From NCBI RefSeq assembly GCF_004011695.2, contig NC_082417.1:992001-1056000 (forward strand): DNA of 64,000 nt. Reading direction: 5' to 3'. Every line of letters begins with the position of its first letter. Within the stretch, counting starts at the first letter, position 1. A program made the position numbers and the translations under genes. Of this stretch, positions 12,660-26,380 are shown piece after piece. This DNA comes from Ascochyta rabiei. Taxonomy: Eukaryota > Ascomycota > Dothideomycetes > Pleosporales > Didymellaceae. The notes under the pieces are model-generated. The model made no database searches. It was not told where the DNA came from and saw only the letters and a list, made by a program, of their open reading frames with translations.

Positions 12660-15600
12660 TAATTAATAACAGGAGTTAGAAAACTTACGTAAATAGTTGT
12701 AAGAGAAAAAAGACTATAAGGAACTTTCCTTTTTTTGCAAAATTAGACGCAAATACAACAAAGAAGATCTAGTAATAATTCTATCCTTCTAAAAAGTACT
12801 ATAAGGAGTAGAGACACTATAATATTTCTTATCTGTAAACCTTCTATAACCTAAACCCCTATAGAAGTACGTAAAGCGTAACTACGCTAAATACAACTGT
12901 TAGGAGAGAGATTATAAGGGATACTTCCTCTAATCTCTAGTTAATTTCCTTATAGAGGAACAAAAGATTAACTTTAGTATAAGGTACCTCTTAGAGAACC
13001 TAAAGACGTTATAGTAGGCCTACTGCACAACTAACTACTGTAATTAGCTAACTTAGGAACTAACATAGTAATAGCTAAAAAGAATTATACTAGATACTCT
13101 AGGAATGCTAGCTAAACATAAGTAAGTAGTGTACAAATCCTTAAAGCAATATAAGTAGAAGATATCTTAGTCTTCTATAGATCTGCTAGACTTTATGCGT
13201 CTACTATAGGAGGAACTAGGCAACTTACATACGCTAGAGCTTTAAGTCCTAGAATATATTACTACACTGCTCTCTAGCATATAAAAGGACTTATTCCTTA
13301 TCCCCTATAATTAAAGGGACACAATCCTAAAGGTAGAGGAACATGCTAATATTATTAACTAGAGACTAGGTTAGCATAGCTAACAGCTACCTAAGAAGAC
13401 TCTAGCTAAGGGCAAGACAACTAACAAAGGACTACAGAAGCGCTAATTTAGTAACTCTAGGTTAGAAGGGAAAACAAAAACCCTAAAAAAGTTGTTTAAG
13501 TCTAAGAAGTTCTGCAAGGAGCTAGTAAAGGGTAAAAAGGACTAAGATAGGCTACATAAGGCCTAAAACGCGTGCCTTAAGTATAGAGAAACTAGTTACT
13601 ACTGCCCTAACTGCCTAAAGCTAAAGTTAAACTAGAAAGACCCTGCTCTAGATAAGTTAGGAAAAGACAAGGGACCTAAGAGCTAATCTCCTCTCTTGTA
13701 GCCTATATTAAATTATCTAAAAAGAAGAAGAAGAATATCTCTTTTTATAAGGTAGTGTACCTAGAATATATATACCTACTTATAGTTAAAGCATCTATAA
13801 GCAACATAGAGAACGTAGGAGCCTTAATAGATTAGAGAGTTACACCTAAACTTAATTTTAGTTCTCCTAGCAAAGGAGCAGGATCTAGAGGTTACACTAT
13901 TAAATAAAATAGTAGCTAAAGGTGTAGGCAGAGCAGAATTACCTATCTATAGAGTAACTACAGTAGAAGTATCTATTGTTAACTCCTATAGAAGATAGGA
14001 GGTCTAACAGATACCTTTTATAGTTACAGACCTATAAAGGTACAAGATATACCTTAGATTACCCTAGATTAACTAGATAAACCGTAAGCTAAGCTATTTA
14101 AGCTAGCGCATGCTCTTCTAAGGGAAGAAGTATAGGGACTCTCTTAAACTAGAGAAAATAGTGTTAGAAGATGCTAAAGAGTTTAAACGTACTATAAGAA
14201 GTCTCTTAGCAGACATTTATATATATATAGTAAACTTAGTAGGTATATATAACCTAATATCTACTAGAAAGGGCCTAATTCTAGAAGTGTATTGCAAATA
14301 TGCGTACATAGGATTAGAGGATAATGCTTAGGTCCTACTAAAGCATAGAGAGCATAACCTAGCAATTAATATTGCAGAAGGAGCTACTTCCCCCTACTAA
14401 ATGTTATACAGGCTATCTGCAACAGAATTAGAGATACTTAGGAAGTATCTAGCAGAATATCTATAACGTAGCTGGATATAACACTTAAGGTCGCTAGTAG
14501 GGGCGCCTATTCTCTTTTTAAAGAAGAAAGATAGCAACCTATAACTGTGTGTAGCCTATAGAGGTCTAAACAGGATAACAGTTAATAACTACTATCTATT
14601 ACTACTAATTATAGAGTTACTAGAACAACTAGCGTAAGCTAAGTTCTATACTAAACTAGATGTACGCAAGGCGTATTACTATATCTAAATCAAGAAAGAG
14701 GATAAGTAGAAGACTGCTTTTTAAACTAGGTATAGACATTTTAAGTATATAGTAATACTGTTTAGACTTATAAATGCTCCTACCTAATTTTAGGCTTATA
14801 TAAATAAGGCACTAATAGGATTAGTTAATATAACTTATATTATGTATCTAGACCACGTATTAGTATACTCTAAGACAGAGGAAGACCACGTTAGATATAT
14901 TAAGGAGGTCTTAGAGAGGCTTTGCAAAGTAAACCTCTATATGCGCTTAGATAAGTGCAAATAGCACTGTTAATATATAGAGTACCTTAGGTATATAGTC
15001 TTGCCTAAAGAGGTAAGTATTAACCTAGACAGGGTTAAAATAATCTAAGAACAGCTAATCCTGCGTATAGTTTATAATATCTAAGTATTTATAGGCTTTA
15101 TAAACTACTATTAGAGGTTTATTATAGGGTTCTCTAAATTAGCCCTGCTATTAACCTAATTAACCTAGAAAGGGCTAAATTCAGCTAAATCTAGTTAAGT
15201 AATAAGGAAGGAGGAGATTAAGCCTCTTAAGCTAAGCAAAGAATCTCTATAAGCTTTCTAGAATATAAAGGACTTATTTATTAATGTACCTATCTTAGTG
15301 TACTTTGTACCTAGGAGACAGACTAGAATAGAAGTAGATGCCTCTAGAGGCGCTATCTTAGGAATCCTTAGTTAACTAGTCCCTAGAGAGGGGAAGCTGG
15401 CCTAATAGAGGCCTATAGACATCTACTTAAAGAAGTTAACCTAAGCAGAGTATAACTATAATACTTATAACTAGGAACTTCTTGTAATTGTCTAGAGCCT
15501 ATAGCATTAGCAAAGGTACTTAGATAGTACCTTCTTTAAGATCCTAATAGATTACTAAAACCTAAAATAGTTTATAGAGACAAAGGTTCTTAGCTATTAG

Positions 15601-16881
15601 TAGGTAAGGGCATACTTAGTTTTATCTAAGTTTAACTTTATAATTACCTATTACCTAGGGTCTATAAACCCTGTAGATAGACCCTTACAGTGTCCTAATT
15701 ATATAAGAGAGGCGTAAGACCTCTTATAAAAGTACAATAAGGCTTTTATATAACTGCTTTAGGAGATCCTAACTAGGAGGAACTCTAATGCTCTTCTAGT
15801 AGCGGCTATAACCCTTTATTTGTCTGTAAAAGGAAGAAAGGACATAAGGGATCTTAAAAGAGAAGAGTTAAGAGAGAACAGTTACACAGAGCTAACAACA
15901 GACTTAGACAACACAGACAAACTCTCTCGCACTAAAAAAGAATTAAGAAATGTTAAAATAGGATAAAATAATCTAGAAAAAGACAATATTAGCTAAGGAG
16001 AGGCGCATCTTACTTATAAGGCTAAAGGATAAAGTGTAAGTTATTAAAGAATGTTACAATAACCTAATGTTAGGACACTTTAGAGCACAAAGGACCTTAG
16101 AGAAGATTTAGCGCAGATACACCTAGAAGGGCATTAATAAGGATGTATCTAACTACTACTACAACTGCTTAGTATGTAGGAGATTAACTGCTGCCTAACA
16201 CAAACTGTACAGGTTATTACAACCTTTACTAGTGCTAAGCTAACTATAGAAGGACGTAACAATAGATTTTATTACAGACCTACCTTCTAGTAAGGTAGCT
16301 AGGTTAGTGTACAACTTGATACTAGTAGTAGTGTACAAATTAACTAAAATGTTATATTATATACTAGCTAGGGCTAATTAGGATAGAAAAGGCCTAGCAC
16401 ACACCTAGATTAGAGAAATTATCCGCTTACATAGCGCGCCAGCACAAATTATCTTAGATTAGGGGATGCTAATAAACTTAAAGACATAGGAAACCTTTAA
16501 CTACTATTTAAACTTAAGACAAGTCTTAACGTTAGCCTATTATCCCTAGACAGATAGCTAAACAGAAAGGCAAAACTAGACTCTTAAACAGTACTTACGT
16601 TGCTACTGTACTCTAGAATAAGATAATTAGGCCCTATAGATTTTAATTACAGAATTTACGTACAATAATAGCATTTGCGTATCTATAAATGTAACACCTT
16701 TCTAAGCCTGTTATAGTATAGATCTAAGGAGCACAGATTAGCCTACTTTAGCATTAAAAGGCAGAGAATCTCCCCTTGCAAAGGAATTGGCTGCTAGAGT
16801 TATTACCTTATAGGCTACCTGTAAAGCAAAAATAGAAAAGTTAAATAAGTATTAAAAGAAACACTTAGATAAGAAACAACT
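12660..16881 (+). pseudogene. gag-pol remnant of gypsy A
   Basis: Decayed Ty3/gypsy polyprotein, first part. RT shows VAYRGLNRITVNNYYLLLL and YLDHVLVYS, where the family has YxDDILVYS, so a catalytic Asp is lost. RNase H shows RIEVDASRGAILG. Integrase is cut after about 16881 by copia A and resumes at 23787 with a GNKVLVSSKN block typical of the integrase C-terminus. Many CAG/CAA/TGG codons are now stops. Confidence 0.85.
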
Positions 16882-16998
16882 TGTTAGATAACCAACCTTG
16901 CCGAGCCAAGTTAGGGGTTTAGGGTTAACCTTGGTTAACTTAGGGGCTAGCGGCACACACACATAAAATAAGCTATTAAGACAGATATTTATTAATTA

Positions 16999-18840
16999 AC
17001 GTAAGCGGTAAGCGAGTCGCTTAGGCAAGCGAGTCGCTTACCTTTTTATGCCTTAGACCTTTGCAACACTATAACTCAACACTACAACGTCGTACTGTAG
17101 CTTATAGTACGTTAAATTAATCTAATTAGTCTATAGTATCTTTCTTATATGTGCGCTTGTTGTGCCCTACCTTACTACACCTCCTACAGCGTTAAGAACC
17201 CTATCTACTACCACCCGTTCGCATCCTCTCCTTACGCCTCTTAGCCTTAACTAGCGCATCAGCATCCCTACGCTTAACTATCTCCTCTGCTTCTTACTAA
17301 GATAGGGTCCCACCATGCTAGATCTGCTTCTTTTTACGTGTTTTACGCTTAGAAGCAGCTTTATTTACTGCTTAAAGCTTAACTATCTTAGCTGCTATCA
17401 GCACCTAGGTATACACTATTATTTCAGCTCCCTTTTAAAACTGCTGCACTATCTTACAGATTAATTCTGTTAATAAACTTCTGTATTCCCTAATTCTCTT
17501 TAATATTAGCGTTAACTAAGCTCTAATTTCAGCAGCGTTGCTTAGTGTTTTAGGTTGCTAGGGGGTAGGCCCTAGTAGAGGTAGTGATGGCGTACAAGGC
17601 TTTACTTTAAGCCTTAATAGCACTACCTCTAGGTTATCTAGAACTAAGCCTGTTGCTTAGAAGCTTAATTAAATATTACTAGATAAGAACGCCTTATTAA
17701 AAACCTGATTAAAGGCAGCTAGGAACGCTTTCTTGTTAATATGGGTAATGTAACAGTTTGCTAAGACATTAATTTCCTTCTTATACGCCTGCTTTAATAG
17801 GGCAAAACACCCTATATTAAGTGGCTGTAGGATGTAGGAGGTGTAAGGAGGCATATAGAGAGTAATAATCTTACTCTCCTTATACAGATTCTAGAAGGTA
17901 AGTAACTTATAGCTCTTGTAGCTATTAATAATTAGCAGCTAGTAGCTACCTACTGTCTAGGCTGTTGTGTGCTAGATAAAGTGCTTTAGCCACTCTAGGC
18001 CTAGTTTATTCATTGTCTAGCCATTCTTACTAACACTAATCTGCTAATCCTTTAGGTTGTAATACTAGGCTTAGTTATAGTTCTTTACTTTAAAGATAAT
18101 AAAGAGTAGGATAACCCACCCTATAGCATTAATTGCGGCAATTAACGTCGCCTATTTACAGTTGCCAGGCTGGACCTGCAATAGTCTAAGACGCCTCTTA
18201 GACGCAGTTACTACCTTAACAGACCCCCTAACACCTATCTAGAAGCTAGTCTTGTTAAAGTTGTAGGTATCTTTGTCTAGGATACTATACTTAGCTTTAA
18301 CGTTACATATAAGGTTAAACTAGAGGCTAATAATAGCTAGGTTGCTGCATAGGACTCTCTAGTAATCGCGCTGTCTATTTACGTAAGACTTAATCTTAGG
18401 CTTCTAGCGTATAAGGTTCCTGGCCTATTTTTCCCTAACCTAGCTACTATAACAGGCAGCTAGCAGTTAATTAGCCATTTTACGTATGTAGCTAAGCATA
18501 GGGGCAAAGCCTTATACGTTAAGCTTCCTTATATATTCTATAATTGTGTCCTCTTTAACCCTAGTAAGCTAGGATAAGTTAGGATAGGAATTGCGTTGTA
18601 GGGTGGTTTTGGCGCGTTAGTTAGAGAGGGTCCTTTAAGGAACGTTATAGATAGCAGCAGCGCGTTACTAGCTTAGCAACGCGTTAGATTTTATAGCTTA
18701 GATAGCAAGGGCTATCCTATCCTCACGAGAAAGCAATTCAAGATTAGGTTGTTAAGACATTAGATGAAAGGTTGAAGGAGGTGTGATCTTAGCAAAGATG
18801 AGCGACTCGCTTGCCTGAGCGACTCGCTTACTGCTTACGT
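16999..18840 (-). mobile_element. Pogo/Fot1-type DNA transposon, copy 1
   Basis: An 1842-bp element flanked by TA (16997-16998, 18841-18842). Terminal inverted repeats of about 44 bp start ACGTAAGC(G/A)GTAAGCGAG and contain AGCGAGTCGCT twice, a probable transposase binding unit. The transposase remnant is on the minus strand. Its length equals that of copy 2 (29060-30901) exactly. TA target and pogo-type transposase place it in the Tc1/mariner superfamily. Confidence 0.93.
17126..18760 (-). pseudogene. Pogo-type transposase remnant (copy 1)
   Basis: Reading from the ATG at 18760 to a stop at 17126 gives 545 codons in one frame with no frameshift, broken only by TAA/TAG codons. The intact piece 17669-17854 reads MPPYTSYILQPLNIGCF and KAFLAAFNQVF, the conserved third block of fungal pogo/Fot1 DDE transposases, with the catalytic Asp of LQPLD changed to Asn. 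The first block reads YNFNKT (family NFDET), also D to N. A C-terminal CRRCSKVGHNKRT-Y resembles a zinc knuckle with its last Cys lost. Dead. Confidence 0.88.
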
Positions 18841-18842
18841 TA

Positions 18843-21800
18843 GTTCTTATAGATTATATAACCTACATACCTTAGTTATATTAACTGTAGACCTGCTGCG
18901 CCTCTCTACACGTATAGGAGAAGATAGACCTAAACTAGACTATCTCTCTAAGGACTAAGCCACAAGTACCTAACGCCCTAGACATTACTAGCTATAAGAG
19001 GAGGCTAGCCCTTAGGAATAATAAACAAGGAAACCCTTAGCTTTCTAAAATCCTATCTAAACTATTAGCTAACAGCCTAAAGGCATAAAAGGAAGATAAT
19101 AACTATTAGAAGAGCTGCCTTAAATTCTACAAGATAGCGGATAGAGACTACTATAAGGAACAAGCTAACCTAGACAAGGTAGTAATATTTAACTAAAGCT
19201 TAGTATTACCTTACCTTATAAAGAACTACTGCTAACTAGGTAAATTAATTTAAATATAGCTTATTAGCCTTAAACATATAGTTAGTATTAATACTAAAGA
19301 AGAATAATTACGCGTATGCCACTAACACCTAGCAGCACTTAAACTAATAAGACAACCTAGGAGCTAGGATACCTAGCTCCTTAAGTATAATTATGCTGTA
19401 ACTAACGCTAAAATAGAGGGTGTTGCTGAAATATATAATATATAAGACACTATCTAAGACTTTTTAGATTTAGTAATAAAGATAGCGCTAACTTAGGTAA
19501 TAATATTTTAGGACTATAGCAGATAAGAATAAAACATAACTTATAAAGAAATAATAAAACGCTTCTAAGAGCATATAAGTAAGTACTACCCTAAGGGGAG
19601 ACAGTAAAGGGGCGCCTTTGCTGCATGTAACAACTTAACTCTTACTGCTAGTAGTAAATCTACCCTAGACACTAATAGGGACGCTTCTTATGTTGTTAAA
19701 GACGTATTATCTACTCTTACTATATAGGGTAGTTAGGGAAGACCTTATTAAAAACAGAATATTAGTTAAATAACTATATCTAAGTAGTCCCTAAGAGGGG
19801 ATATAGTGGCAGCTAGAGGAGTAAAATACCCTGCTTATAGACAACGCTATAGACTAGAAGATTACTACTACATCTATAAAGATAAAGCACTATAATAGTT
19901 TACTCTACGTAATAGAATTGCTAAGATAGTATAATTTAGGATAGAATAAAATGCTAACCTTTAAGATTAGGTTAGATCTGCAAAACAAGCTTGCACTAAG
20001 ACACTAGCTATTAAGACATCCTAAACACTAGAGGCACCTCTAGAATAACTACAGAGATAGAAGATATTAATAATTAATATAAGTCTAGTTAAAGAATTAT
20101 ACAATATAGAGCTGCTAAGCTACCCTTTTAGGAACTCCTTTATCCTTAACTTAGAATTAATAATTTATATTATAAATAATAAGCACTGTATATAACACCT
20201 TACTCTACCTATATTAAATAACTACCTATAGGTAGGAAACTCCTAGGTATAGATATAGGGATATAGCACTGTCTATCTCTATCTATTAAATATAAGCTAA
20301 CTAACTACTCTTATACTACACAACGTAGCATAGTACTTAGACATACTTTGCAACCTTGTCTCTTTCTAACAACTACGTTAACAGGGCATCTAGTAGGACA
20401 CAAAAGGAGATCTAACTTAGCTTAGACAAGTAGACAACACAGCTATTATATCCTTAGATAAATAACATAGATAATAGGTACTTAGGGAACAGCTATAGAC
20501 AGTATTTGCAAATTACTTAACACAAAGCTAAACACCTAAGACTGCTACTGCTCTGCTATAGCACAAGCAAATAGGGCACCCTAGAGCTGCTACTTTTAAA
20601 CACCTTATCTAACAATCTTAGGGGGTAAGAGTTAGGGGTATTACTACAGTCTAATGTGATACTTGCAGACAAGCTAAGACTAAGAGGTAAATTAGTTAAA
20701 CACTATAAATAAGTAATAAAGGACTAGGAGAACGTATAGTAATTAACTTCCACTTATATAAAGAAGGAAGCTTTACTAAGAAAAAGAGCTAATTACTTGC
20801 TTTTAACAGGTAATCTAGCTTCCTCTAGGACTTCTATTTTAAAGATAATTAACTAGGAAAGATAATTATCTACTTCCTAGACACTGTTACATAATTCCTT
20901 TTAAAACAATACAAGATGTAGGTTAAGGTATTTAAGTGTAATAGTAAAATTACTATAATAAAACTAGAAGTATTAAGATAGTGCGCTGCACAATTAATTA
21001 GGCTTAAGCCTTCTGTACTAGACACCTAAGTACAGAACAGAGGTGCTCAACGCTTAGGAGGTGTAATAAAAGATAAGGTACGCACTATAAGATTAGACGC
21101 AAACCTACTATAGGAAATGTAGCTAAAGATTATAAGGGTAGTAGTGTACCTACATAACTAAACACTAAGGTTATTAAACAACTAGAAAACACCCTATATT
21201 GTGTTTTTTACCTATACAGCTTAACTAGCTAGCTAAATATATAAAGTAGGCATATCTAAAAGTATATAGATATAAACCCTTTACTCTTATAAGTAACACC
21301 CTTTAAGGAAAGTTATAACTCTAGCAACTAGACCTAAGAGCATAGGTAGGATACCTAGTAGGATACTAATCCTTAAGCATATATTAGATATAGATTCTAA
21401 CCTTAGTAAAAGTTATTAGCATAAGAGATATAATATTTAATAAGAATACTGTCTTTAGTAGCTAAACTAAGGACCTAATAGACAATCTTATGCACAGCAC
21501 TCTTAAAGAGATAGTAATATAGACAAGAAGCGTAGAGCTTCTACCTCTACCCTAAAATAAGGCTAAAATCTAGTGATTCTATAAGGACAACACTATTACA
21601 CACTTAAATACTACAGAAGATTAACTAGGTTATAATAATAGACAGAAAGCTAGACATATATATCTAACCCCTCCTCTAACTCTGCTACTAGTTGCATTGT
21701 TAATAAACACGTTATTGTTATTCTAGTTAGCAAGAGGTAACAGCTAATTAGAAGTTAGCAGGTAGCACTAGTTAACTGCTAATTAGTTAGAATTAACGCT

Positions 21801-23610
21801 AGCGCAATCTTAAGGAACTTTACAAACTATCCTATAGAAAGCCACATTTATAGCTAGCATATAAGGCAGATGCGTAGGCATATACTAGGGCAATAATATT
21901 AATAAGGCTAGGTTAAAATAAATGCTAATAAAAGGGCTTAAACCTTATTAAAGCGTACTTCTACTAGAGCTAATGGCACAATTAAACCTAGAGGACTACC
22001 CGCTTTACTAATATTTTAAAGAAGCTAAGTAAGAACACCTTAGCAGCTATTAGACTATAAAGTTATAGTCTAAAGTACCCCTAATAAAGACTAAGGTAGT
22101 AGGACACTAGGTACTTGACTGTATGTGGGTATATACGTACAAGCTTAATAAGAACTACTACCTACTTAAATATAAGGCGCAACTAGTAGTCTAAGGTAAC
22201 TATTAACAAAACATTACTTCTAAAGATACCTATACAGTAACACTAGCTAGCACGTCCTTTAGAATGCTTATAGTAATTTTAGCAGCATATAACCTAGAAC
22301 TTAAGTAGTTTAATGTTATAAACGCCTTTATTTATATATTAATTAATAGAAAGGTCTATATAAGGATGCTATGTAGGCATTAAAAACTAGGCACAGTTCT
22401 ATAGCTACACAAGGCACTATATAGACTAAGAATCTCTCTACTCCTCTAGTAGAAGGAATTTATATCTACTTTAACAAGCTATAGATTTGCAGTTGTTCCC
22501 TATAAACCCTACTCCTTACTTAAGAATAGAGTTACTATCTTCTTCTATATAGACAATATTATTATAGCTTATTACCTAACTAGAAGATATAAGGCAGATA
22601 AGGCCCTTAGCTATGTTACTAACAAATACTCTGTTACAGGAGGAAACAATCTGTAATAGTTCCTAGGAGTGGAGATAACCTAAGATTAAGATAACCTAAG
22701 GATCCTCCTCTTATAGGCGTTATACATTAACAAAATTGTCTCCTTAGCAGATAAGACAGATATACAACACAACACACTAATATTAAGTGTTAAGCTTCTA
22801 CTAAATAAAGGGGAAGTTGTAGCATTAGAAATTAATAAATACTAGAGAAAGATTAGATCTCTCCTCTTTGCTGCGGTTACTACTAGGCCTAATATTGCCT
22901 TTACTATATCTAGGCTGGCACAATTTCTAACTAACCCTAGGCAGCAGTACTATAACGTAGCAGATTAAGTACTATTGTACCTACAAGGGACATAAGACCT
23001 ATCCCTTACCTTTAGAGGCAATAAGCACCTATTAGTTACTAGTAATGCATTATTTGCTAATAATACTCTTAATAGGATGAGCTTCTAAGGATATACTATT
23101 AAACTATATAGAGGACTTATTACCTAGAGAGCTAATAAACAAGACACAGTTACTATATTAACAACTAAAGTAGAGCTACATGCCCTAGCACAGGTAGCTA
23201 AGGAAGCTATCTTTATCTTACAGCTATTATTAAAACTTAGCATACAACTTTTATAATTAACAATTACTATTTAATATAATAATACCTAGACTATCTAATT
23301 AATTAATAAGGAAGTCTTAAAACTCTAAACTATAGTATAACATGTAGACATTTATAACTACTAGCTATAATAAAAGGCAAATAAAGGCACTATAACAGTA
23401 ACCTATGTCTTATCTACTAAGATATTTGCTAATAGACTTATAAAGGCTCTGCCTACAAGCAAGTAGTTAACCTTTCTAAGGCAGCTAGGACTAAAGAAAT
23501 ATACTAAACAAAGAAAGCTAGCTAACACCTAGATAGAATTACTTAACTAAAAGCTTGCTGACCTAGAGGTATAATAAGAGCTAATTATGTCTAGCTTTAA
23601 TAGGGCCTTA
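18843..23610 (+). pseudogene. gag-pol remnant of copia A
   Basis: A decayed polyprotein frame: Gag-like start, integrase region and, at about 22000-22700, reverse transcriptase followed by RNase H ending near 23600 with KLKGVC-like codons just before the purine tract. Stops lie every few dozen codons. The portion 19555-20508 is identical to copia B 36572-37525 (see findings). Confidence 0.8.
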
Positions 23611-23624
23611 AAGCTAAGGGGGTG

Positions 23625-23786
23625 TGTCAGATAACCGACCTTGATAAGCCAAGTTAGGGGTTTAGGGTTAACCTTAGTTAACTTAGGGGCTAGCGGCACA
23701 CTTACATAAATTGAGCTATTAAGACAGATAATTATAAATTAATCACCTTTATTATTATCTTTACACATTAAGCATATCATCTAACA
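23625..23786 (+). repeat. 3' LTR of copia A
   Basis: 162 bp, TGTCAGATAACC...CATCTAACA, preceded by the purine tract at 23611-23622 and followed by TSD CAACT. Confidence 0.92.
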
Positions 23787-26178
23787 CAACTACTAGCACC
23801 CTTTAAAGTAGGTAATAAAGTACTAGTCTCTAGTAAGAACAATAGGACAGTACGCCTAAAAAAGAAGCTAGACTAGAAATACCTAGGACCTAGGACTGTT
23901 ACAGCCTAGATTGGCCCTAGTACATACAGAGTAGACCTGCTAGAAATAAAAGGGATTTACCTTGTATTCTATGCGTTACTGCTAGACCTATATATACTAA
24001 GAAGTTAACTTCTAATTATATAGGAACAAATATAAAAACCTATAGTTAAAGGGGGAAAGAAGGTATAGGATATAGAAAAAGTCCTTAACATAAGGTAACT
24101 AGACAATAGATAGTAGGAATACCTTATTAAGTAGAACAGATTCCCTAAATTAGAAAACTCCTAAGAAATTAGCATAAATCTTTTTAAACAAGTGCTAAAA
24201 AATACTAGAAAATAATGAAGTAACTGCTTAGACTGCGTAATAAGACGTTAAAATGAAAGTCTAAAAAGAGGGTGACTAAAAAGGCTAAATACCTTTACTT
24301 AATTATAATTTTTCCCTATAGGGGTTTTTTAATTAATAAGTGTTTAATAGTTTATACTAAGGGAAAATATAACCCTACCTTACCCTAAGAAATACAGACT
24401 AGCTAAAGCAGATATCTTTTAGCCTATTATAGCTATTTCTAATATAAGAAGATAAAGAAAGTTATATGCTATGTTATATAGTTATAATTATAAGTAAATA
24501 TAAGAGAATTAGTATAGAAGAATACCTTCTTAGTATTATTTAGACTATCTAAGAGTGTAATACACCTAATTGTTATATTAGCCTAAAACTATCTACTAAC
24601 TACAAACTTAGGTATTATTAATCTAAACCTTCTATTATAGGGAACATCTATTAACTATAACTACTACTATAGGTATAAGTAGTAGCCTTGCAACTACTAT
24701 AAGGCTTCTTAGCAGCAGTAGCAGTAGTAGCAGCGTTAGCGGCAGCCTGCTTAGCAGCCTCCTGCTCCTCCCACTCCTCTTAGAGCTAACTAAGTGTCTT
24801 TCTAGTGCCTGCAATCTAGTACTTTAACTATATAAGAAGTTAGATATTATTAAAACAGGTTAAAATATGCTATAATACCTTCTTACAGGGGGTAATAGGC
24901 GCATCTAGATTAGACTTGCTACTACTCTCCTCTAACATCTTCTTTTGCTTTATCTTAGCCTTAACAGCGCTAGCCTTAGATTAATCTTGCTTCTTAACAT
25001 AGATGCTAGATAAGGTTAACTTATATACGCTAGTAATGCTATTATAGAGTATAAGTAGCTCTTCCTACAGTAAATAGTTCCTATAAAGGTTAGATTATGC
25101 TATAATAAGCTAAAACGTGTTAGAACGTACTCTTAAATTATACCTAGTAACAAGCTAGCCTAGTTAATAATAGACTTGCCTATTACAGTCTTCTTATTAA
25201 TAGATATAGGCGTAGTAGTAGTAGGTGTTACAGGGGTAGTCTTAACGCTAGTAGCATTAATAATAGCAGTATAAGCAGTAGTACCTAGGTAGCAACTAGA
25301 GTAAAGGCGCGCTATATTGCTAGAAAGCCTTAAATAGCTGTTAGCGTACTTATTAGGGCCCTAAATTTGTTAAAAGATGCTAAAATAAGCTAAAAGGAGA
25401 CAAAACACGTACTAATAGGCAATTCTTGTTGCTATTATAACACTCTCTATAGTAGTAGGCCTAGGCATCCCTATAACGCAGGCTACCCTATAAAGCTAGG
25501 TTAGTAGAGAAACTACAGTCCCTATACATATTACTATTAGCAATATAGTAGAGGCAGAGCATACAGCACTGCTTAGCAGTCCTACTATTCTTAGCAATGT
25601 TAATCTTACAGTAAGCAGGCATCAACATAACGGCTATAGTAAATAGTAGTTAGTAATAGTTAGTAACAGTTAGTAACGGTTAATAGTGGGCAGTAGCAGT
25701 TAGGAATGGTTTAAAAAGGTTACTAAGGCGTCTTATGCGGTGCTATCTGCTAAAACATGTTAGAACGTGCTAGAAAGACCTAGAAAATCCCTTAGCTATC
25801 CTTACAAAAGTGCTGGACAGAATAGGTTAGTACTTACTAAAATAAAGTAGGATGTAGTAGTAACTAATAGAACTAGGGGTATAGATAGCTTATATGCTGC
25901 CAGCTACCTAGTTAGAGCTTTAGCCTGCGCAGGCGGCTGCCTAGACCCTAGGGGTAAAGTAAGAGGTAAGAGAGGATTTCTGTTTAACTTTTACTAGGTA
26001 AAGGCAGAATTAGTATTAAGCCCTATCTAGCCTTATAAGGCGTCTAAAATGCCTAAAACTAGTTAGAATTAGCTATAACAGGACAGACAGAGTAAACACG
26101 TCTAAAGCTAGGCTAAAATAATACAGTATTACTAATTATACCATTATTTAAGCCAAACAATCTAGCGAAGGGAGGCAT
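23787..26178 (+). pseudogene. gypsy A integrase end, chromodomain and 3' tail
   Basis: 23787-24000 encodes the integrase C-terminus (VSSKNNRTVRLKKKLD, GPSTYRVDLLEIKGIY). 24058-24198 resembles a chromodomain, the chromatin reader that targets these elements to heterochromatin. From about 24300 to 26178 nothing resembles pol; the opposite strand carries an Ala/Glu-rich frame remnant (24690-25468), annotated separately. Confidence 0.75.
24690..25468 (-). pseudogene. Opposite-strand ORF remnant in the tail of gypsy A
   Basis: From an ATG at 25468 (MPRPTTIESVIIAIRI) the minus strand carries coding-like sequence ending in an acidic, alanine-rich low-complexity stretch near 24710-24790 (EEWEEQEAAKQAAANAA). 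The same frame is found in gypsy B on the plus strand. It does not read in a single frame, so an intron or indels are needed. I do not recognise a family. It may be an accessory gene carried by this chromovirus lineage. Confidence 0.4.
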
Positions 26179-26380
26179 TGTTAGGCGCTAAGCCTAGGGG
26201 TACCTCTGCTAGTCTTAGCGAGCTACTATAGGGCTAGCTAGCCCAGACTATATAAAGGTGTTAGAGGTTATTACTAATACTCCAGTAATTAGTCTTGTTA
26301 CTACACACTACGTACCTTAATACACCTGCTATCCTCTTTAACTCTATCCTCCCTCGTGATCGCTTTGCACACTCTTTACA
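26179..26380 (+). repeat. 3' LTR of gypsy A with polypurine tract
   Basis: 202 bp, followed by TSD CTAGC. The purine-rich AGCGAAGGGAGG just upstream (about 26164-26175) is the likely plus-strand primer. Confidence 0.93.

Larger units (their letters stand above)
16882..23786 (+). mobile_element. Copia A: Ty1/copia element nested in gypsy A
   Basis: It lies between TSD copies CAACT (16877-16881 and 23787-23791). The 3' LTR (23625-23786, 162 bp) is complete; the 5' LTR survives only as about 115 bp (16882-16996), because roughly 114 bp spanning the LTR end and leader, present in copia B at about 35742-35856, are missing where the pogo element sits. The internal region shows copia integrase followed by RT (block LKQFNVINAFIY and IDNIIIAYYLT, where the family has YVDDxxI), the order that defines Ty1/copia. 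A purine tract AAGCTAAGGGGG precedes the 3' LTR. Inactive. Confidence 0.92.
12165..26380 (+). mobile_element. Gypsy A: chromovirus carrying copia A and a pogo element
   Basis: The two 202-bp LTRs (12165-12366, 26179-26380) begin TGTCAGGCGCT / TGTTAGGCGCT and end CTCTTTACA. The TSD CTAGC is present on both sides (12160-12164, 26381-26385). Without the nested copia (16882-23786) and its TSD the element is about 7306 bp. Order: Gag (about 12660-13640), protease (about 13750-14040), RT (about 14460-15140), RNase H (about 15240-15680), integrase (about 16000-16881, resuming at 23787) and a chromodomain-like segment (about 24058-24198, YLI-K-NRFPKLENS). A 2-kb tail with an opposite-strand frame follows. 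All frames are broken. The same family as gypsy B, different from gypsy D. Confidence 0.93.
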
